Source: SIAQ01 sp963767835 (GTDB lineage Bacteria; Planctomycetota; Planctomycetia; Gemmatales; Gemmataceae). Taken from it: DNA of 64,000 nt. The stretch is from contig CAVYFY010000006.1 in the NCBI GenBank assembly GCA_963767835.1, positions 480,547 to 544,546 on the forward strand, given 5' to 3'. This document shows, one piece after another, positions 60,083 through 64,000 of this stretch (the stretch's first letter is position 1; the number at the start of each line of letters is the position of its first letter). The position numbers and the translations under genes were made by a program. The notes below the pieces were generated by a model. The model made no database searches. It was not told the origin of the DNA and saw nothing but the letters and a program-made list of their open reading frames with translations.

Positions 60083-61555
60083 ATGGCCCCGGCCACCGCG
60101 TCCGCTATTTCCACCGCAACCACGAAGAAAATGTTCATCGACGGCCAATGGTGTGCCGCGAAGGATGGCAAGACGATCGGCGTCATCAATCCTGCGACCG
60201 AGGATGTCATCGTCGAGATGGCCTTCGGCAGCCGGGCCGATGTCAAGCGCGCCATCGCGGCCGCCGGCAACGCGATGCCCGCCTGGATGAAGCTGACGGC
60301 TTACGATCGCGCCAAGGTCCTCAAGAAGACCGCCGACCTGATGCGCGAACGAGCGGATGCCATCGCCCGCACCTTGACGATGGAGCAGGGCAAGCCGCTC
60401 GCGGAGGCAAAGGCGGAGATCATGCATTCCGCGGACACCTTCGAATGGTTCGCCGAGGAAGGCAAGCGCGCCTATGGTCAGCTCATCCCGAATTCCGCGC
60501 CGGGCAAGCGGCACGTCACTTTGAAGCATCCGGTCGGCGTCGTCGGCGCCATCAGTCCCTGGAATTTCCCGATCACGCTGCAATCGCGCAAGATCGCGCC
60601 GGCCTTGGCTGCCGGCTGCACGATTGTCTGCAAGCCGGCGACGCAAACGCCGCTCGCCCTGGTGCAGGTCTTCGAATGCATGGTCGATGCGGGCTTGCCG
60701 GCCGGCGTCGCCAATCTTGTCATGGGCCCGGCGCAGGAAGTCGCCGATGAATTCCTCGAAAATCAAATCGTCCGCAAGATCAGCTTCACCGGCTCGACCG
60801 AAGTCGGCAAGCAATTGATGAAAGGGGCCGCCGATCAGGTCAAGCGCATCAGCCTGGAGCTCGGCGGGCACGCGCCGTTCATCGTTTTTCCCGATGCCGA
60901 TCCTGAAGTCGGCGCCAAGCTCGCCGTCATGGGCAAGTTCCGCAACAATGGCCAGGTCTGCATCGCCCCGAGCCGATTCTATGTGCATCAAGACGTGCAG
61001 AAGAAATTCACCGAAGCCAGCGTCGAATTCGCCAAGCAGCTCAAGGTCGGCAACGGCCTGGACGCCGGCATCGAGATCGGCCCCATGTTCGAAAAGCGAG
61101 CGATGGACGGCACGATCAGCCTGATCGAGGACGCCCAGAAGTGCGGCGCCAAGCTCCTCACTGGCGGCAAGCGCTCCGATAAGTTCGCCAAGGGCTACTT
61201 CTTCGAACCGACCATCCTGACGAACATGCCGATGAACGCCCGCATCATGACGGAGGAGCCATTCGCCCCAGTGATGCCGCTTTTGGATTTCAAGAATCTC
61301 GACGACGTGATCAAGGCCGCCAACAACACGAAGTACGGCCTGGCCGCTTACGTTTTCACGAACGATTTGACGATCGCCTGGAAGATGGCCGAGGGCCTGG
61401 AAGCGGGCATCATCGGCATCAACGACCCGGTGCCGGCGACGCCGCAATGCCCGTTCGGCGGCATGAAGGAATCGGGTTATGGCCGCGAGCTAGCCCACGA
61501 GGGGCTCGAGGCGTATCTGGAAACGAAATATGTGAGCTTCAAATTGCGGGATTGA
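60083..61555 (+). CDS. NAD(P)-dependent aldehyde dehydrogenase (SSADH-like)
   Basis: 490 residues, oxidises an aldehyde to the acid. SPWNFPITLQSRKIAPALAA, the Rossmann motif FTGSTEVGKQL, the general-base Glu in LELGGHAPF and the catalytic Cys in NNGQVCIAPSR are all in place. The C-terminal PFGGMKESGYGRELAHEGL is standard. Sequence style is closest to succinate-semialdehyde dehydrogenases (gabD type), but the substrate is not proven. ATG 60083 has CAGGAG upstream. It is monocistronic here. Confidence 0.93.
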   Translation: MAPATASAISTATTKKMFIDGQWCAAKDGKTIGVINPATEDVIVEMAFGSRADVKRAIAAAGNAMPAWMKLTAYDRAKVLKKTADLMRERADAIARTLTMEQGKPLAEAKAEIMHSADTFEWFAEEGKRAYGQLIPNSAPGKRHVTLKHPVGVVGAISPWNFPITLQSRKIAPALAAGCTIVCKPATQTPLALVQVFECMVDAGLPAGVANLVMGPAQEVADEFLENQIVRKISFTGSTEVGKQLMKGAADQVKRISLELGGHAPFIVFPDADPEVGAKLAVMGKFRNNGQVCIAPSRFYVHQDVQKKFTEASVEFAKQLKVGNGLDAGIEIGPMFEKRAMDGTISLIEDAQKCGAKLLTGGKRSDKFAKGYFFEPTILTNMPMNARIMTEEPFAPVMPLLDFKNLDDVIKAANNTKYGLAAYVFTNDLTIAWKMAEGLEAGIIGINDPVPATPQCPFGGMKESGYGRELAHEGLEAYLETKYVSFKLRD

Positions 61556-61648
61556 TGTGATGAATTTCCCTCGCCTGACGCATGGCCGTGAGTGCTAGAA
61601 TGATTTCGCGGCGTCCGTTTCACACCCGAGTTGCCTGGGGAGTGTTTC

Positions 61649-61876
61649 ATGAACTACGAAGAAATTCGCACTGCTCGCCTGCAAGAGCCGTTTCGGCCGT
61701 TCAAGTTGCGCATGAAAAATGGCGAGGAACATTTGATTCGGGATCCGACAACGCTTGCGATTTCGCGCGGCATTTTGGCGTTTGTGAACCCCAAGACCGG
61801 AATCATCGAACAAACATCGCCTGGAGCGGCGGAAGCAATCACGTTTGTTGACCAGACAAAGCCAACGAACGTATGA
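61649..61876 (+). CDS. Small hypothetical protein, paralog A
   Basis: 75 residues from ATG 61649 (GGGGAG upstream): MNYEEIRTARLQEPFRPFKL, then RMKNGEEHLIRDPTTLAISR and a C-terminal strand. The E/APFRPF, N/DG and D/HP positions recur in the next gene. Such small beta proteins are frequent in planctomycetes; function unknown. Confidence 0.7.
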   Translation: MNYEEIRTARLQEPFRPFKLRMKNGEEHLIRDPTTLAISRGILAFVNPKTGIIEQTSPGAAEAITFVDQTKPTNV

Positions 61877-61883
61877 GGCCACA

Positions 61884-62096
61884 ATGGACGCAACATTGAT
61901 CCGCACACTCGTGTTCAAAGCCCCGTTCCGACCGTTTACACGGAACATGAACGATGGGCGGGATTTCTACATTCGGCACCCCGAGTTGATTTCGGTTGCG
62001 CTCACTCATGTCTTCTTGATTGACGACAAGACGGATCGCGGCATTTTTTTGGAGCCCGCCTTGATTGCATCCATGCAACCCGACGAGGAGCCTTGA
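61884..62096 (+). CDS. Small hypothetical protein, paralog B
   Basis: 70 residues from ATG 61884, 7 bp after paralog A: MDATLIRTLVFKAPFRPFTR, NMNDGRDFYIRHPELISVAL and VFLIDDKTDRGIFLEPALIA. It clearly shares its layout with paralog A, so the pair arose by tandem duplication. Confidence 0.7.
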   Translation: MDATLIRTLVFKAPFRPFTRNMNDGRDFYIRHPELISVALTHVFLIDDKTDRGIFLEPALIASMQPDEEP

Positions 62097-62250
62097 ACCA
62101 CGGCTAATTCGGTGAATGCCCACCCTAAGATCCCTCCAATCGCTCCCGTCTGGCCCACATTTCGGCCTTTACACCAGCTTTCCAAAACGTTATCAACCAT
62201 CGACTTCGCAAGGATGCGAAGTGCAACAGCGTTCATGGAGGAGCGTGCCC

Positions 62251-62535
62251 GTGTCGATGCTTTTTGAGCTTGCCGTCTTGCTGGCCACCTTGACTGGATT
62301 GCTGTCGGGCAGTTGCAGCATTTACTGGGTCAAGGTGAAGCCGACTTCGCGGCACGCACGCTGGGGCCGCCGGCTCTTCATCCTGACGCTGCTCGCCCTG
62401 GGCACGGTTGCCCTGGCGGCTGCTATCGTGCGGGCGGACGGCCTGGCGCCGCTGGGATTGCTTTCGGGAATGCTCATCGTCGGCATGTTGTGGGAAAGCC
62501 CGGTCGCGGCGGCGGAGGATTCGTCGCCGATGTAA
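62251..62535 (+). CDS. Small two- to three-helix membrane protein
   Basis: 94 residues from GTG 62251, chosen because GGAGGAG lies 7 nt upstream; ATG 62257 is the alternative. Hydrophobic segments MLFELAVLLATLTGLLSG, LFILTLLALGTVALAAAIV and LAPLGLLSGMLIVGMLW. No known family is recognised. Confidence 0.65.
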   Translation: MSMLFELAVLLATLTGLLSGSCSIYWVKVKPTSRHARWGRRLFILTLLALGTVALAAAIVRADGLAPLGLLSGMLIVGMLWESPVAAAEDSSPM

Positions 62536-62547
62536 TGTGCCAAATCT

Positions 62548-62675
62548 CAGTAATTCCAAAAATCTAGCCACGGATGAAACACGGATGGGAAAATCGTGTG
62601 CTATTCCTAGCTTTGTCCACACACACTGCCTTGTATCCGTGTTTCATCCGTGGCTAGATTTTTGGAACTGCTGAA
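62548..62675. repeat. Palindromic MITE-like repeat, copy 4
   Basis: Almost perfect ~38-bp arms: TCAGTAATTCCAAAAATCTA on the left and its complement ending TTTGGAACTGCTGAA on the right, both continuing into the GCCACGGATGAAACACGGAT core. The same core is used in the three copies of the cassette region. It lies between two plus-strand genes. Confidence 0.92.
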
Positions 62676-62763
62676 TTTGCTCTTGCGGGATCAATCGAGC
62701 GGGTTATAATTCCGACTCCACGGAATGCATGACGCATTCTGGCCGCAGCATGGAGGCCGCCGC

Positions 62764-63551
62764 ATGAGCCGCACGCTTAATCTCGTTGACATTTTGCTGA
62801 CCACGGGCCGCCATCTGGTGATGATGGGGCGATTCACGGAAGCTCTCGAACCGTTGACCAAGCTCTCCGGCTTCCGCAGCCTGCCCGATCATGCCCTCGA
62901 AGAACTCCAATCTCTCCTGGCCGACATCCATCTGCAACAGCGCCGCTTCCCGCAAGCCCGCCGGCATCTGGCCGCCGCGATTGCGCTCAAGCCGCTCAAG
63001 GCCGAATATCACTATCTGATGGGAATCGCGATCGAGGAGGACGAGCGAGCCGACCGGAAGCGGGCCGAGATGTATTTGCGCGGGCGATCCAGATCGAGGC
63101 CGACAATCCCGATTACCGGATCGAGTTCGGCTCCTACCTGTTCAAGATCGGCAAGGAAAAGCAAGCGCTGGCCCAAATCCGCAAGGCGTTCGCGCTGGCC
63201 ATGACCGACGCGGACATTGTCGGCGAGGCAGCCGCCATCCTGCGCCGCGAGGGACATTTCGACGAGGCCGCCACGAAGCTGCGTGCAGCCCTCTTTCACA
63301 ACCACGGCAGCCAGCAATTTCGCCAGCTTTGGCAGCTCCATCAGTTCCACACGATCCGCGCCAACCAGCAGAAGAAGCGAACCGGCGCCGATGCCACCGA
63401 CGCGCCGGTCATCTTGCCGTTCGTCGCGGACCGCCGGCTCGGCAAATATCTCGACCTCGGCGCCAAGACGATCCGCATCGACCAGGCCGAACCGCTGAAC
63501 GCGCCGAAGGAGAAGACGCCACAACCATATCGGCGTCCGCCGAAGGGATGA
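62764..63551 (+). CDS. TPR-like protein, frameshifted near 63082
   Basis: ATG 62764 starts MSRTLNLVDILLTTGRHLVM. TPR-like helices follow (GRFTEALEPLTKLSGFRSLP, QQRRFPQARRHLAAAIALKP, AEYHYLMGIAIEEDE). Near 63082 the frame changes and continues with AIQIEADNPDYRIEFGSYLF, KEKQALAQIRKAFALAMTDA and a non-TPR C-terminus rich in Lys/Pro that stops at 63551. The restored protein has ~260 residues. It is likely a cytoplasmic scaffold; partner unknown. Confidence 0.75.
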
Positions 63552-63575
63552 TGTGGCGGTGACGTGGTCTGCCCG

Positions 63576-64000
63576 TCACTGCATGCGCCCCTTAACGATT
63601 TTGCAAGCGGGTAAGTCCTTTTGCAGGGCGGCAACGCCTGCGTCCGTCACTTTGGTGAAGCCAAGGTTCAGCGTCCGCAGGTTTTTCAGCCCGGCCAGTT
63701 CGTTCAGCCCCGCGTCAGTCACCTGCGTGCCGCTAAGGCTCAGCGTTTGCAAGTTATTGAGCCCGGCCATCCCCTTCAGCCCGGCGTCCGTCAAGTTTCT
63801 CGATTCGGCCAGGCTCAGCGATTGCAAGGCCTTCAACCCGGCCAGATCCTTCAGCCCCGCGCCGGTCATCAGTGTTCTCCCAAGGGATAGCTGTGCCGGG
63901 TCAAATTGTGGTCGTAGTTGTTGCCGAATTAAGGGTGTATAGATTTTGAGGTAGCGAAGGGCGTATTGCCGAATTGTTGAGAATTTTGGAGGAGTAGCGT
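63576..64000 (-). CDS. Leucine-rich-repeat protein, 5' end outside the window
   Basis: The C-terminal ~98 residues are bacterial LRRs of 24-residue pitch: GLKDLAGLKALQSLSLAESR, LTDAGLKGMAGLNNLQTLSL and VTDAGLNELAGLKNLRTLNL. An ATG lies at 63869, but the frame has no stop up to the window edge (IRQYALRYLKIYTPLIRQQL upstream), so the gene probably starts beyond 64000 or is fused to other sequence there. LRR proteins of this type are common in planctomycetes and mediate protein interaction. Confidence 0.75.
   Translation of the reverse strand, partial: ATPPKFSTIRQYALRYLKIYTPLIRQQLRPQFDPAQLSLGRTLMTGAGLKDLAGLKALQSLSLAESRNLTDAGLKGMAGLNNLQTLSLSGTQVTDAGLNELAGLKNLRTLNLGFTKVTDAGVAALQKDLPACKIVKGRMQ

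Overview
The window looks like chromosomal DNA of a planctomycete (Planctomycetota, Gemmata- or Pirellula-like). The evidence is three DUF1559 pseudopilin-like genes or remnants with an H-x9-DG motif, two Uma2-family nucleases, a giant repeat protein with an N-terminal LEDR-type motif and C-terminal dockerin repeats, a tricorn-protease homolog, high GC, and many MITE-like palindromes. Many genes are broken by single-base frameshifts although both halves look conserved. This suggests either residual indel errors in the assembly or young decay.

Layout. 1-3.6 kb: end of an SF1 helicase and a tricorn-type S41 protease. 3.7-11.2 kb: a small integrative element in tRNA-Ser(UGA). A displaced tRNA 3' half lies at the left and the restored tRNA at the right. 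Its contents are an IS, an AlpA-type regulator, a VTC-like protein, a 4-TM protein, a trypsin-like protease, phage connector remnants, two large palindromes and a tyrosine recombinase. 11.3-15.8 kb: a second, decayed integrase split by an IS66 element whose right end is duplicated. 16-23 kb: housekeeping and accessory genes (two Uma2 proteins, aldo/keto reductase, DHA2-type exporter, RluA pseudouridine synthase, HEAT protein, membrane protein).

23.3-35.9 kb is the most unusual part. A roughly 3.34-kb unit is present three times in tandem, with an IS in the middle copy. Each unit carries, on the minus strand, a MauE/DoxX-like membrane protein fused to DUF1573, a secreted protein with exactly 20 mature cysteines, a signal-peptide/C-terminal-anchor protein and the 5' end of a DUF1559 gene. 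On the plus strand it carries the 5' end of an SbcD/YhaO-like nuclease. The outer parts are nearly identical between units, while the mature Cys-rich proteins and the anchored proteins differ strongly. Each MauE gene has a 12-14 nt poly-C tract just inside its best upstream start, as in phase-variable loci. My reading is a cassette family for oxidative folding and surface display of variable Cys-rich proteins.

35.5-50.9 kb: intact SbcD/YhaO-like nuclease and SbcC/YhaN-like ATPase (likely DNA-end processing), DUF1559, BON protein, FadL-type porin, Lhr helicase carrying in-frame repeat insertions, a GT39-like membrane glycosyltransferase and phosphatidylserine synthase. 51.4-55.9 kb: extracellular protein with five and a third 564-bp nearly identical repeats. 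56.3-64 kb: two linked membrane proteins, PII with a receiver-like protein, two small secreted paralogs, aldehyde dehydrogenase, small hypotheticals, a TPR protein and an LRR protein running off the window.
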